From: Paracoccaceae bacterium
Lineage (GTDB): Bacteria > Pseudomonadota > Alphaproteobacteria > Rhodobacterales > Rhodobacteraceae
Reading direction: 5' to 3'
NCBI GenBank assembly: GCA_028874915.1
Contig: JAPPHA010000092.1
Coordinates: 1 to 44,692, forward strand
DNA length: 44,692 bases
In this document: positions 18,682 through 27,408 of the stretch, piece after piece
How positions within the stretch are numbered: position 1 is the stretch's first letter
Layout of the letters: every line of letters begins with the position of its first letter
The notes under the pieces: model-generated
Told to the model about the DNA's origin: nothing
The model's input: only the letters and a program-made list of their open reading frames with translations
Databases searched by the model: none
Program-made: the position numbers and the translations under genes

Positions 18682-19136
18682 GAATTTCCTCCCTCGGCAC
18701 AAATTGAACATCGGGCCCCCCAGCCTCGATGCGACGGCGCCGGTATCACAGCCGACGGCATCACGGAAGTCCGAACTCGAAAGCTGGAGTTCTTTCCCGT
18801 GCGCCATGTCGGGACGAATTCCGGCGGCCTGCCGACCGGCCAGTCCGCCGGCGGCTTCCAAGAAAGTCCGGCCAGGTCAGATACTGTGAAACAGAGATAC
18901 GGTGCCTGCTCGACGCAGGCCGGGGATCCATCGGGGTTCGGTGTCCGGCTTCGGTGATTCGCCGACGGTCTGAACAGTCTGTCGATGGTGATTCCGGCAA
19001 AGACACTCGAGACATGCGGGACCTTCTTGGTCCAGCCATTGCCAAAATGCCCGGTCGGTTCGGCACGCAATCGGATCCGCAAGGCCCGGTGTCCGGTCTC
19101 CAGTCGGCCAGGGCGTCTGCCTCACGCCATTTGCCA
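18682..19136. other. Spacer upstream of ndk
   Basis: This 455-base region lies between the end of the phosphatase/kinase gene and ndk, both on the minus strand. It should contain the end of the signalling operon and the ndk promoter. A weak five-base-pair hairpin (about 19113-19130) lies just after the upstream stop, without a U-tract. No protein-like frame was found. Confidence 0.5.
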
Positions 19137-21839
19137 TCAGTTAAAACCGATCAGGCCCCGTTTCACCAGCCTGACGTGATTGATCCCTCCCCGACGTTCC
19201 CAACTGCATTCGTCCATCATCTCCTTGACAAAATAGACTCCAAGCCCGCCGATCCTCCGGTCTTCAACACTGGCATCAATGTCAGGTTGCGGCGCTTCCG
19301 AGAATGGATCAAAGGACTTCCCCTGATCCTCGATCACGATTTCAAGCTCGTTTCCGGCCTCGGTCAACTCGATCCGGATTTCCCTCCGTCCCGCTTCAGT
19401 TTCGCCAGCGTCACCGTCGACGAAGTCTTCGTAGGCGTAACTGATGACGTTTGTGATCAATTCATCGAGTACGACATTGACCTTCATGTCCCAGCCAGGC
19501 GGCCAATTCCGGTCACTGGCATGGGACTCGACAATCTCCGCAACACGACCAATTTCCTTCAACCGGCTGTCGATCGTGATCATTAATTTTGACGTCATCG
19601 ACGCAACCAGCAAACCGGCCTCAAGTTCGATGGGCACGTGCCTTCCGCCTTCATCCGGCGACACGACTTCCACAGAGGTTAGATCAGCCAACGGTCGGTC
19701 GTACCGGAGGACTACGCAAGTGATATCGTCGAACTGTGGCGCGTCACCAACGAATTCATCAACCCTTGCGATAATCTCGTTGATATCCGCATCAGGATCC
19801 TTGTGAGGGCTCTCTGCGGCGACCTCGATCAGTCGATCATCCCCAAATGCCTCTTCATCTTTGTTGAAGGCTTCGGCGATTCCATCTGTCACGAAGATCA
19901 CGCGATCGCCAGGACTGAGATCGACATGGAATTCGTCGTATTCCAGGCAATCGATCATTCCCAGAACCACGCCTCCGGTGAGCGGCAACGGTTCCGCCGA
20001 CCCTTCACGCACCAGGAGCGGCGCATTGTGGCCGCCGTTTGCAAACGTGAGCCGCCCGTTCCGCTCATCGAGAACACCAAAAAAGACGGTGACAAACATT
20101 TGTTCGGAATTGTTTTTCTCAAGGTAGTCATTGACCCGGTTGAGAACGTCTCCCGGGGAGTCGTGGCCTCGGATCGTTGACCTCAGGACCGTTCTGACCA
20201 TCACCATGAACAGGGCGGCCGGGACACCTTTGCCCGAGACATCGGCGATGACGATTCCGATCCGGTGCTGGTCGACCCGAAAGTAGTCGAAGAAATCACC
20301 CCCGACCTCCTTTGCCGGTTTCATTGTCCCACTGATCCTGAACACCGAGTTTTCGGGCAGTGGGTCCGGCATGAGCGACAACTGGACTCGGGCCGCGATA
20401 TCCAGTTCGTTCTGGATCGCAATCAACTTGTTTCGGGTCGCAAGCGAATCGCGAAGACGCTGGTTCTGGTCCTGAACCCGGTCGGACATCTTCCGGAATG
20501 CGATCGCCATCATCGCCAGCCCGTCCGGTTCCGCTTCCCGCAACAGCTGCTCGGTACCCCCGTTGTTCTGGTCGCCGTCGCGAGCGTCCTCCGTTTCAAG
20601 CTGGTCGAGGCTCCTTGCCGCCCTGGAAAAGCTGTTCTCCGTATCCTCGGCGATGGCCTGAACCGTCGCTTCGAGCTGCTCCAACTCTCCGAGAACGGCA
20701 CTGCGCTCCTCGTCGTCCAGTGTGTCGGCGAGGCCGGTCATTTCCCGGCGAATGAATCGTTCCTGACGAGACCGTTGACGTTCACGCGACTGCCGCAGCC
20801 GATCCATTGCAACAAGTTTGGCGCGGAACAGGTTGAGCGCATTGGCAATCCGGCCGACTTCGTCACGCGAAACGCCGGTTTCCATGCGCACATCAAGTTT
20901 TCCGCGTGACAAGGAATTCAGCATGCCAATGCCAGCCGAAAGAGGCGCAAAGGCCCAGGACATGTAGACATTCAGGAGAACCAGAACGACCGCGAGTGCG
21001 AACACAGTTCCCCACACCATCAGGTTACGAAGACGCCGCTGCTGCATGGCGACGTCGGTGACATCCCGAATACTGACCAGATTGGCTTTCAGGCTGCCCA
21101 GTCTCGACTCCTGAGGAACGACGATTGCCGAATAGACATGGTCGCCGATCGGAAGTGTCTGCAGGCTGTCGGCCGTCAAGAGGTCGACGGCGGAGTCGAG
21201 TTCATGCCAAAGATTGACGGATGTCCCGGCCAGAAGCCGTCCCCTGCGATTGACGAGCACCACGGTCGACCGTGTGACGGTTTCCAGTTCGGAGATCGCC
21301 ACCTCGATGTCGGTCGCGTAGATGGCAAGTCCTGCAACTCCGACCTCATCCTGAAACGGGACCCCGACAGCGACCACGATGTTTCGTTCACGGTCATTGC
21401 TGATACCACCGATGATCCTGTCCCCGGCGATCGCCGCAGCGATCTGGTTTCCGGCGATCGCTGGACTCGGGAAAAGCTCTTCAGCCGACGAATAGATGAG
21501 TTGACCGTCGGGCAGAACAATGTCCAGCCTGTCAATGACGCCATCATCGGCCAAATTCCGGAACACGGCGCCGGCATGCTGCTGGGCACCTGAGTTATCC
21601 CCCTCCCGGACGGAACGGATCAAGTCTTCGTTGGTCTGAACAACGCGGGCGTTGACCTTCATGTGCTGAACGATGTTGCTGACAATCCGGTCCCAGACGG
21701 CCGCCCGATCACTGACGATTTCACCGGAGAAGCGCTCGGTAATTATGAGCTCGCGCTGGAGCGATACAAATACGAAGCCCGCGCAAATGACAATGAATGC
21801 CAGTGTAGCAAACAGGCTGATGCGCGTTCGAAGGAGCAT
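19137..21839 (-). CDS. Membrane sensor with PP2C (SpoIIE/RsbU) phosphatase and RsbW-like kinase domains
   Basis: A 900-residue protein from ATG 21839. TM1 is about 7-27, followed by a large extracytoplasmic sensor (28-270, Cache-like), TM2 about 273-299 and HAMP about 300-350. A charged linker with coiled coil (350-480) follows, then a PP2C/SpoIIE phosphatase at about 485-715. Metal-site aspartates are in VGGDFFD (D515), IADVSGKG (D533), VTDGIAE (D652) and QFDDIT. The C-terminal 150 residues are a GHKL anti-sigma-kinase-type ATPase: LDELITNVISYAY (N box), IEDQGKSFDP (G1) and RRIGGLGVYFVKE (G2). Phosphatase and kinase normally act in opposition on a STAS protein; here both sit on one chain. 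It is the last gene of the operon, 58 bases after the binding-protein gene. Confidence 0.85.
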   Translation of the reverse strand: MLLRTRISLFATLAFIVICAGFVFVSLQRELIITERFSGEIVSDRAAVWDRIVSNIVQHMKVNARVVQTNEDLIRSVREGDNSGAQQHAGAVFRNLADDGVIDRLDIVLPDGQLIYSSAEELFPSPAIAGNQIAAAIAGDRIIGGISNDRERNIVVAVGVPFQDEVGVAGLAIYATDIEVAISELETVTRSTVVLVNRRGRLLAGTSVNLWHELDSAVDLLTADSLQTLPIGDHVYSAIVVPQESRLGSLKANLVSIRDVTDVAMQQRRLRNLMVWGTVFALAVVLVLLNVYMSWAFAPLSAGIGMLNSLSRGKLDVRMETGVSRDEVGRIANALNLFRAKLVAMDRLRQSRERQRSRQERFIRREMTGLADTLDDEERSAVLGELEQLEATVQAIAEDTENSFSRAARSLDQLETEDARDGDQNNGGTEQLLREAEPDGLAMMAIAFRKMSDRVQDQNQRLRDSLATRNKLIAIQNELDIAARVQLSLMPDPLPENSVFRISGTMKPAKEVGGDFFDYFRVDQHRIGIVIADVSGKGVPAALFMVMVRTVLRSTIRGHDSPGDVLNRVNDYLEKNNSEQMFVTVFFGVLDERNGRLTFANGGHNAPLLVREGSAEPLPLTGGVVLGMIDCLEYDEFHVDLSPGDRVIFVTDGIAEAFNKDEEAFGDDRLIEVAAESPHKDPDADINEIIARVDEFVGDAPQFDDITCVVLRYDRPLADLTSVEVVSPDEGGRHVPIELEAGLLVASMTSKLMITIDSRLKEIGRVAEIVESHASDRNWPPGWDMKVNVVLDELITNVISYAYEDFVDGDAGETEAGRREIRIELTEAGNELEIVIEDQGKSFDPFSEAPQPDIDASVEDRRIGGLGVYFVKEMMDECSWERRGGINHVRLVKRGLIGFN

Positions 21840-21897
21840 CTGTGGCCCCGTGACTACCCGGCCAGGACTAGCGTCGCAGACATGCGTTTTCCGACCG

Positions 21898-23007
21898 TCA
21901 CCGGGGGCTCTCCCGGAAGTCGGCAACGGCGATCAGCGCAAGGGGCGGATAAAGACCCACTTCATGCACGACGTCGTGATTGATCCACAGCTTGTAGCGC
22001 GTGAGTTCGCCGACCGGCAGATCTTCCGGAGCAATGCCATCAACCAGGATCCTCTCTGCCTGAAGGGCCGCCAGACGACCGTGTGTGAAATAGTCGGACA
22101 CCAAACCGAACATGGCACGCGAGTTCAGAAGCGGTGCCTGGGTGGCCGAAAAGGTCGGAAGGCCGGCCTCGATCGCGGTTGATGTCAATGCGTCCGCATG
22201 TCGGACCAGGAAGGAATCCGGCCCGATGTACAGAAGCTCGGCACCGTCTTCGCGAGCCACGGCAACAAGACCGAGCATTTCCTCAGGGTCCGGCCGTCCA
22301 TTGCCATCGAGTGGAATCGGATACACCAGAAGGCGCATACCCATTTCCGGCACTGTTACCTTGAGACGCTCGACATTGATGCGAGAATTCTGCGCAGTCT
22401 CGTCGTAAATGACGGCGACGGTCTTGAACGGATAATAGGCCTGGATCGCACTGAACTGCACGTCGACCGGGGCGAGAAATGATACGCCTGTCAGGTTTCT
22501 GCCGGTACGTTCGAAGCTTTCAATGATGTTCGCCTGGAGAGGATAGGAAACGAGGACGAAAAGCCCGGGAATGTCCCGAACAAAGGAATCCGGATTCTCG
22601 GCATCGATGGGGCCCACAATGCTCGTCGTCGTTCCGGTCCCCCAAGTATAGACAAGGTCGGGGCGTTTTCGCTTGATTTCCTCGACAAACGCCGGCGCGT
22701 TCTTGCGGTCGAGAGCGAGATTGAGGATTTCGAGTTCGAAAGGGATTCGTCGCTGGGTCAGTTGTGCCCGAAAGCCCGCCTCCACTTCGGTTTCGCCCCG
22801 CCAGACGACGCCAATGATCCGGTAGGGATCGTCCGGGGTCGCCGTGCGCGCGTTTGACTCGGACACGGGCAATGCCAGAGAGACCAACGTGAGAATCAGG
22901 ACAGTGGCCAAAGGCGGACCGGAACCGGTCGAACGGGCCGGCCTGCGAAAGCCGGGAAGACGGCGACGGAACCAAACGCCGGGGTCTTTGAAGTTCCAGA
23001 CGGTCAT
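21898..23007 (-). CDS. ABC-type substrate-binding protein, lone
   Basis: This 369-residue exported protein starts at ATG 23007, overlapping the stop of the MFS fusion gene by ATGA. A long basic N-terminus (FRRRLPGFRRPARS) precedes a hydrophobic signal segment at about 34-48. The mature part resembles the uncharacterised periplasmic-component family (PF04392 / COG2984 type): YRIIGVVWRG, KRPDLVYTWGTGTT, TGVSFLAPVDVQF, VAVIYDETAQNSR and AMFGLVSDYFTHGRLAA. Members of this family are usually transporter subunits, some for aromatic amino acids. No permease or ATPase gene is present. Its place between a transporter-sensor fusion and a phosphatase suggests a ligand-sensing role, by inference. Confidence 0.8.
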   Translation of the reverse strand: MTVWNFKDPGVWFRRRLPGFRRPARSTGSGPPLATVLILTLVSLALPVSESNARTATPDDPYRIIGVVWRGETEVEAGFRAQLTQRRIPFELEILNLALDRKNAPAFVEEIKRKRPDLVYTWGTGTTTSIVGPIDAENPDSFVRDIPGLFVLVSYPLQANIIESFERTGRNLTGVSFLAPVDVQFSAIQAYYPFKTVAVIYDETAQNSRINVERLKVTVPEMGMRLLVYPIPLDGNGRPDPEEMLGLVAVAREDGAELLYIGPDSFLVRHADALTSTAIEAGLPTFSATQAPLLNSRAMFGLVSDYFTHGRLAALQAERILVDGIAPEDLPVGELTRYKLWINHDVVHEVGLYPPLALIAVADFRESPR

Positions 23008-25184
23008 GCGGTTTCACCCTGACTGGAAAGATCCACTTCTGCATCCGCGAAAACCATGGTCAGGAAATAAAGCGGGACAAAGGCCAGTGTGATGATGCCG
23101 ATACCGGCAATGGCCGTCCCGAGATCAAACGCGATGGCCAGGGGGGCCGCAACGAGAGGGCCGAGAATCAGACCTCCGCGCTCAATCAGCCGATAGGCAC
23201 CGATGGCCGATGTCAAGCCGATGGCGCCCCGGTAGCGTTCTGCCGCTTTCCTGACCATCGCCAGTTGCGACGTAAGCGACAGCGCGTGTCCAATGCCCAG
23301 CCCGAGAATGGCGATCACGGCCGCAGTATTGACCCCGGGGAGTCCCAAGGCCGGGTGAACAAGGACGCAACCTGCACCGGTCAGCGCGACGCCAGAGGTC
23401 ACAAGAAGCGAGTACCGTCCGGTTCGATCGGCAATCCATGATGCCAAGGGAAGCGCCGCAAAGGTCGAGATTCCGTAGAGCATCATGAGCCATCCGATGA
23501 CAGACTGGCTGTTGCCGATTTCGTTCAGGTACAGCGGCAACAAGTAGAAGTAGAATCCGGCTGTGATGAATTTTCCCGGAACCGCGGCAAACAACGTGAT
23601 GGCCAGGAAACGCGGGTCCCGGAACAACATGCGCCAGCCTATCAACGATTGGACAGCGCCAAGCCTGTTCTTCGGCCGTTGTGTGTCATCGAGGATGCTG
23701 AACACGATCAGTCCCGAAACAACCGCCAACCCTGCTGACAACAGGAAGGTGGTCTCGTAGCCCAAGCGACCGGCAATGATGCCGCCGAAAGGCGGACCGC
23801 AAATCATGCCGACGAAGACGGCGCCAACGAAGACCGACATCTCGGTCGCAGAGTTCTTTCCCTTGGAGTTCTCGGCAACCCATGCCTGGGCAGCGATGAA
23901 GATCAGCCCGAATCCGACTCCCGAGAGTCCCCGCCAGAAGATGAAGTCCAGATATCCCTGCGTCAGGAAGGTGCCAAAGTAGCCGATGGCCGCGGGAACC
24001 GCCCCCATCAGGAATACCCGCCGCGCACCAAAACGATCGACGAGCCCACCGCCGATCGGTGTGAAAACTGCCGCCACGAGCATGAAAAGCGTAATCGGGA
24101 ATCCAACCAGGAACTCGGTGGAAATTGCCGAATCCGTTGGCGCCAGCCGGTTGATAAACAGAGGCAGGAAAGGCCGTGACAGTTCCTCCGAAAACATCAG
24201 GAGAAACAGCGGCACGCGTATCTGGATGCTGCTCGACGGACGAATCTCTTCGCCTCCGAAGAACCGATAACGGCCGTCAACCCTCGTTTTGATTCCCTGG
24301 ATCTTTCTGGCGATCTGGCGGTCAAGCTGCGCGTTCCGGACTTCACGCAATTCAAACCGAAAATCCTCGTACCTCTGTTGAAGGGCGTGAAGAAGTTCAT
24401 TCAGCCGCGATGATACCCGGCCGACTTCGTCCCGCGTCTGGACCACGAGTCGATCAGAAAAGACGCCGCCGATGCCCCGCTTGATGGCAATGGAAAGGCT
24501 CTGAAGCGGAGAGGTGATCCGGGTGTTCATGAAGAACACCATGAATTCGATGGTGACCAGCCAGGAAACGACAATCACCGTAATCACGTCGAAATAGATG
24601 TCCGAAAGCCGGTTGCTCACATATTCCGTGCTGATCCCGACGAGCAGGCCCACAACGGTCTTCCCGCTAACCGTAACCGGAAAGGCGGCGGCAATCCGGT
24701 CGCCCTTCGTCTGTGAGGGTCCGTCGGCATCCGTGCCGAATCCGGCCATGTCGAATCCGAGCTCAGCAAGCGCCTCGGGAGCAATCCCGGTCGAGACGAA
24801 TACGTTACCCTCGCCATCAAGGAGGCCCATGAATTCGATTTCCAGGTTGGTCCCCATGATCTGCCTGAAATAGTCGTCAACTCCGGCGAGTTTTTCAGGA
24901 GGGATTTCGAGGTCTTTCACGCTGAATTCGATCAATTCGCCTACGGCCCGGGCGACGACTTCGCCCTTGCGTTCAAGCTGTGGTTTGAGGACCTGTTCGA
25001 AACCCTTCAACGAATACCAGGCAAAGGCGATCTGGGAGATCAACAATAGCACGGCTGTCAGGGTGACTATCCGGAACAAGACCACGCCGGGACGATCGAC
25101 GATTCCATCGCTCGCCATGGTCCCACCGAGTTCTTCCAAAGGATTGGCCGGACCGGGATCAATGCGGAGTTTTTCCCCTGTCAC
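23004..25184 (-). CDS. Sensor-HAMP-MFS transporter fusion
   Basis: A 726-residue membrane protein. Its likely start is GTG 25184, overlapping the preceding stop (GTGA); ATG 25118 is the alternative. TM1 (about 35-57) and TM2 (about 198-219) flank a Cache-like extracytoplasmic domain of 140 residues with MGLLDGEGNVFVSTGI. A HAMP region (220-272) with TRITSPLQSLS and RDEVGRVSSRLN follows, then a basic linker. A full 12-helix MFS permease runs from about 322 to 715, with PIGGGLVDRFGARRVF as the motif-A loop. HAMP normally feeds kinases, cyclases or chemoreceptors, so a transporter as output domain is rare. The transporter may be gated by the sensor, or may report transport. The substrate is unknown. 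Confidence 0.85.
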   Translation of the reverse strand: MTGEKLRIDPGPANPLEELGGTMASDGIVDRPGVVLFRIVTLTAVLLLISQIAFAWYSLKGFEQVLKPQLERKGEVVARAVGELIEFSVKDLEIPPEKLAGVDDYFRQIMGTNLEIEFMGLLDGEGNVFVSTGIAPEALAELGFDMAGFGTDADGPSQTKGDRIAAAFPVTVSGKTVVGLLVGISTEYVSNRLSDIYFDVITVIVVSWLVTIEFMVFFMNTRITSPLQSLSIAIKRGIGGVFSDRLVVQTRDEVGRVSSRLNELLHALQQRYEDFRFELREVRNAQLDRQIARKIQGIKTRVDGRYRFFGGEEIRPSSSIQIRVPLFLLMFSEELSRPFLPLFINRLAPTDSAISTEFLVGFPITLFMLVAAVFTPIGGGLVDRFGARRVFLMGAVPAAIGYFGTFLTQGYLDFIFWRGLSGVGFGLIFIAAQAWVAENSKGKNSATEMSVFVGAVFVGMICGPPFGGIIAGRLGYETTFLLSAGLAVVSGLIVFSILDDTQRPKNRLGAVQSLIGWRMLFRDPRFLAITLFAAVPGKFITAGFYFYLLPLYLNEIGNSQSVIGWLMMLYGISTFAALPLASWIADRTGRYSLLVTSGVALTGAGCVLVHPALGLPGVNTAAVIAILGLGIGHALSLTSQLAMVRKAAERYRGAIGLTSAIGAYRLIERGGLILGPLVAAPLAIAFDLGTAIAGIGIITLAFVPLYFLTMVFADAEVDLSSQGETA

Positions 25185-25984
25185 GATTGCCCCGCCTGTT
25201 CTTCGTCGATCTGCCGGACTTCATCCCGAGCCTCGACCATCAGATCACGGGCACGACCGACCTCGGATACGAAAGTCCTGAATTCCATGGACCGGATCTT
25301 GGACGCGTCGACGTCATCCGAACCGTTCTCACGACTCAGCTTGCGAATGACTCCGCGAATGGACGCATCAAGATCTGCAAGATCGCGGAGCGGGCGCCTC
25401 AAAATCAAGAGAGAACCAATGAGAGCGAGAATCAGGGTGACCAGTACGACGACGACTCCCGCCGCAAGGAGATTCGATCCCCTGTTCATTACACTGTCGT
25501 CCAGGAACTGCCGCGAATACCGGAGCGCGACCGACCCGACTTCCTGATCAAAGCTGTTCCTCAAAGACGCACCGACAACGCCGGCGTCACGCTGGAGCAG
25601 CGCCCAGACGCCTTCATCGCCGCTCTCCCGCCACGCCTGCATCCACTCTTCGGTGACCAGATCCCCCTCGAAGCTGGTATCCGTACTGTGAATGACGGTT
25701 CCGGATTCGTCGAACACCTCAATGGTGAAGATTTGAGGATCACCCCGGACATAGACTCCCATCGATTCCGGAATGTTCTGGATACTCGAGAGTCCCAGAC
25801 CAAGATCGAGTTGAGTCTCGATTCGTTGCCGGATGTCATTGACGACGAATTCGAAACGGCTGGACAGGAATTCGCCCAGTGTTCGCTCAAAGGTCTGGAT
25901 GCTCAAGACACCGGTGATGCCGAGGCCAACGGACAGAATGACCGCCACTGTTGACGCGACCTTCGCCGCAAATCCGACACTCAT
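25181..25984 (-). CDS. Two-TM extracytoplasmic sensor protein without output domain
   Basis: The protein has 267 residues from ATG 25984 and is the first gene of the four-gene operon. TM1 is about 8-29 and TM2 about 170-195. Between them lies a Cache-like sensor with PQIFTIEVFDESGTVIHSTD and a QEVGSVALRYSRQ strand. After TM2 a HAMP-like segment (RRPLRDLADLDASIRGV) leads to a short charged helical tail (RARDLMVEARDEVRQIDEE) and then ends. There is no kinase, cyclase or methyl-accepting domain. It resembles the N-terminal sensor halves of the next gene and the last gene. It may form mixed sensor complexes with them. Confidence 0.75.
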   Translation of the reverse strand: MSVGFAAKVASTVAVILSVGLGITGVLSIQTFERTLGEFLSSRFEFVVNDIRQRIETQLDLGLGLSSIQNIPESMGVYVRGDPQIFTIEVFDESGTVIHSTDTSFEGDLVTEEWMQAWRESGDEGVWALLQRDAGVVGASLRNSFDQEVGSVALRYSRQFLDDSVMNRGSNLLAAGVVVVLVTLILALIGSLLILRRPLRDLADLDASIRGVIRKLSRENGSDDVDASKIRSMEFRTFVSEVGRARDLMVEARDEVRQIDEEQAGQS

Positions 25985-26797
25985 GTCCGATTCCGCCTTG
26001 GATTCTCAATCATGTGCAACAGCAGAGTTCTCGACAGCCCGGGCCTCATGACCCTGGATTCCGGTCAGGGTCATGAGGTCAATCATAGCCGGACCCGCGC
26101 AAACGAAGCCACAATTGCACAGGTATCCTGCAATCCTCACTGCCTGCGTTTCTCCAGTAAGTTCCGGAAATGGGGCGTGAATGTCGCATTCTCCCGGTTT
26201 GTGACAGTCTTTCGGACATGTTACAGTTCCGGTGAGTTGAAGCCAACTCTTGGAACGCCTGCCGGATCCAGGGCACGGATTTGGCTGTCAGACCTGCCAA
26301 CCGTGTCGTTTCGGCCAGCACGTCTGAAAGGACTCCCTGAGAATCAGGGAGGGAATTGGCGGCCCGCCGTCGGAGTTCCCGAAATTCATCCGAATGGCTC
26401 CGGTCCTCTTCCATAGGATCTTGAATTCACCATTGAGTCCCGTGAATGGAGGGCCATCGGTCTGTTCGCAAGTTCCGATCACCGACATACGACCGTGATC
26501 GGAGGATTGCCCTGGCACCCCTCCGGCCAGCCGGTCCGTCGCCGACCCGCTCGCATGATGGACTGGTCTCCTTGACCAGGGCACGCGACAGAATGCCGGA
26601 AAAGAACTGCAAACTCCGGCGGTCGGCGCGATACGGTTTCCCAATGGCTCACGAATCGAAACGTGCGACTTGTCGTGCGTGTGCGCGTTTCGGTAATGAA
26701 ACCGTCTGCCGTCAATCTGTGAAGGCACCCCGGTCGTCCTCACGACCAGAAGGCGCACGAGTCCAAACTGGAAATGATCCCTGGAGCCTGATCGGGC
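25985..26797. other. Intergenic region upstream of the sensor operon
   Basis: This 0.81-kb region separates the operon start from the STAS gene, which is transcribed toward it. It holds the perfect dyad described separately (26044-26078) and must contain the operon promoter. A minus-strand frame from ATG 26414 to 26079 (111 codons) starts helical and charged but lacks family marks. A hairpin at about 26776-26799 lies just after the STAS stop and could end that transcript, although no U-tract follows. Confidence 0.5.
26044..26078. promoter_or_regulatory. Perfect 13-bp inverted repeat
   Basis: CCTCATGACCCTG at 26044-26056 and its exact reverse complement at 26066-26078 flank a 9-base centre. 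The dyad lies 60 bases upstream of the first ATG of the sensor operon (25984). No run of T follows on either strand, which argues against an intrinsic terminator. Operator binding by a dimeric regulator is the simplest reading. An mRNA 5' leader hairpin is the alternative. Confidence 0.5.
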
Positions 26798-27133
26798 TCA
26801 GGAAAGCGATGCCCGGGCTTCGTCCCTGGTCTTCATGATTGTGATGATGCGATCAAATCCGCTGATCGAAAAAATCTCCGCGACTGCGGGGTTCAACGAA
26901 CAGATCAGGAATTTGGAGTTGCGCTTCCCCAAGTTCTTTGCGGTCAGCAGAATCGCCCTCAATCCGGCACTGCTGATGTAAGAAAGTTCCGCTAGATCAA
27001 GAACCAACGCCTGTGAGTCCTCACCGACGCCCGCCATGAGACCGTCCTCGAACTGTTTGGCGTTGGAGCCGTCGACACGCCCGGACACGGCGGCGAATAC
27101 GGCACCATTTTCAGTCGTAGTCGTGATTTCCAT
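26798..27133 (-). CDS. STAS-domain anti-sigma factor antagonist (SpoIIAA/RsbV-like)
   Basis: This 111-residue cytoplasmic protein starts at ATG 27133 with an AGGAAAG box just upstream. It is a single STAS domain: the phosphorylation-loop pattern LSYISSAGLRAIL has Ser54-Ser55 where SpoIIAA and RsbV carry the kinase target serine. VLDLAELSYI and ISGFDRIITI are typical flanking strands. In partner switching the unphosphorylated antagonist binds the kinase and frees a sigma factor or other target. The fused phosphatase/kinase encoded at 19137-21839 is the obvious partner, because both enzyme activities that act on STAS proteins are there. The gene is upstream of the operon on the same strand with an 813-base gap. 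Confidence 0.9.
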   Translation of the reverse strand: MEITTTTENGAVFAAVSGRVDGSNAKQFEDGLMAGVGEDSQALVLDLAELSYISSAGLRAILLTAKNLGKRNSKFLICSLNPAVAEIFSISGFDRIITIMKTRDEARASLS

Positions 27134-27408
27134 CGTCTTTCCTGATCATTGGCCGTCCGAAGTGAATACAGATTCCTGCCGGTCGAATCAACAATAGTCA
27201 ATCCGGCCCCAAAGGCAACCGGAGCAGATTCGTCGGACCGCGAGAATCACGACCCGTGCCCGGAATCATGCATCTTTCGGTCTTGATGTACAACAAGCAG
27301 GCATCGGAGACACGGACCGGCCATCGCACCTGTCGCCACTCGAGAACAGGATACAGACTTGCAACTCACAGCCGCTCCGCTCACGACGATGGACGACCGT
27401 TCCCGTGA

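Noticed and set aside
26079-26414. Minus-strand frame of 111 codons upstream of the sensor operon
   Set aside because: The first half is helical and charged, but the second half is not protein-like, the ribosome-binding site is weak and no family is recognised. It is only mentioned in the intergenic entry.
26288-26758. Minus-strand frame of 156 codons after the STAS gene
   Set aside because: Rich in Arg, Ser, Thr and Pro without hydrophobic pattern or start signal; overlaps other random frames.
26776-26799. Hairpin right after the STAS stop as an intrinsic terminator
   Set aside because: The stem is short, bulged and lacks a U-tract; not strong enough to list as a terminator.
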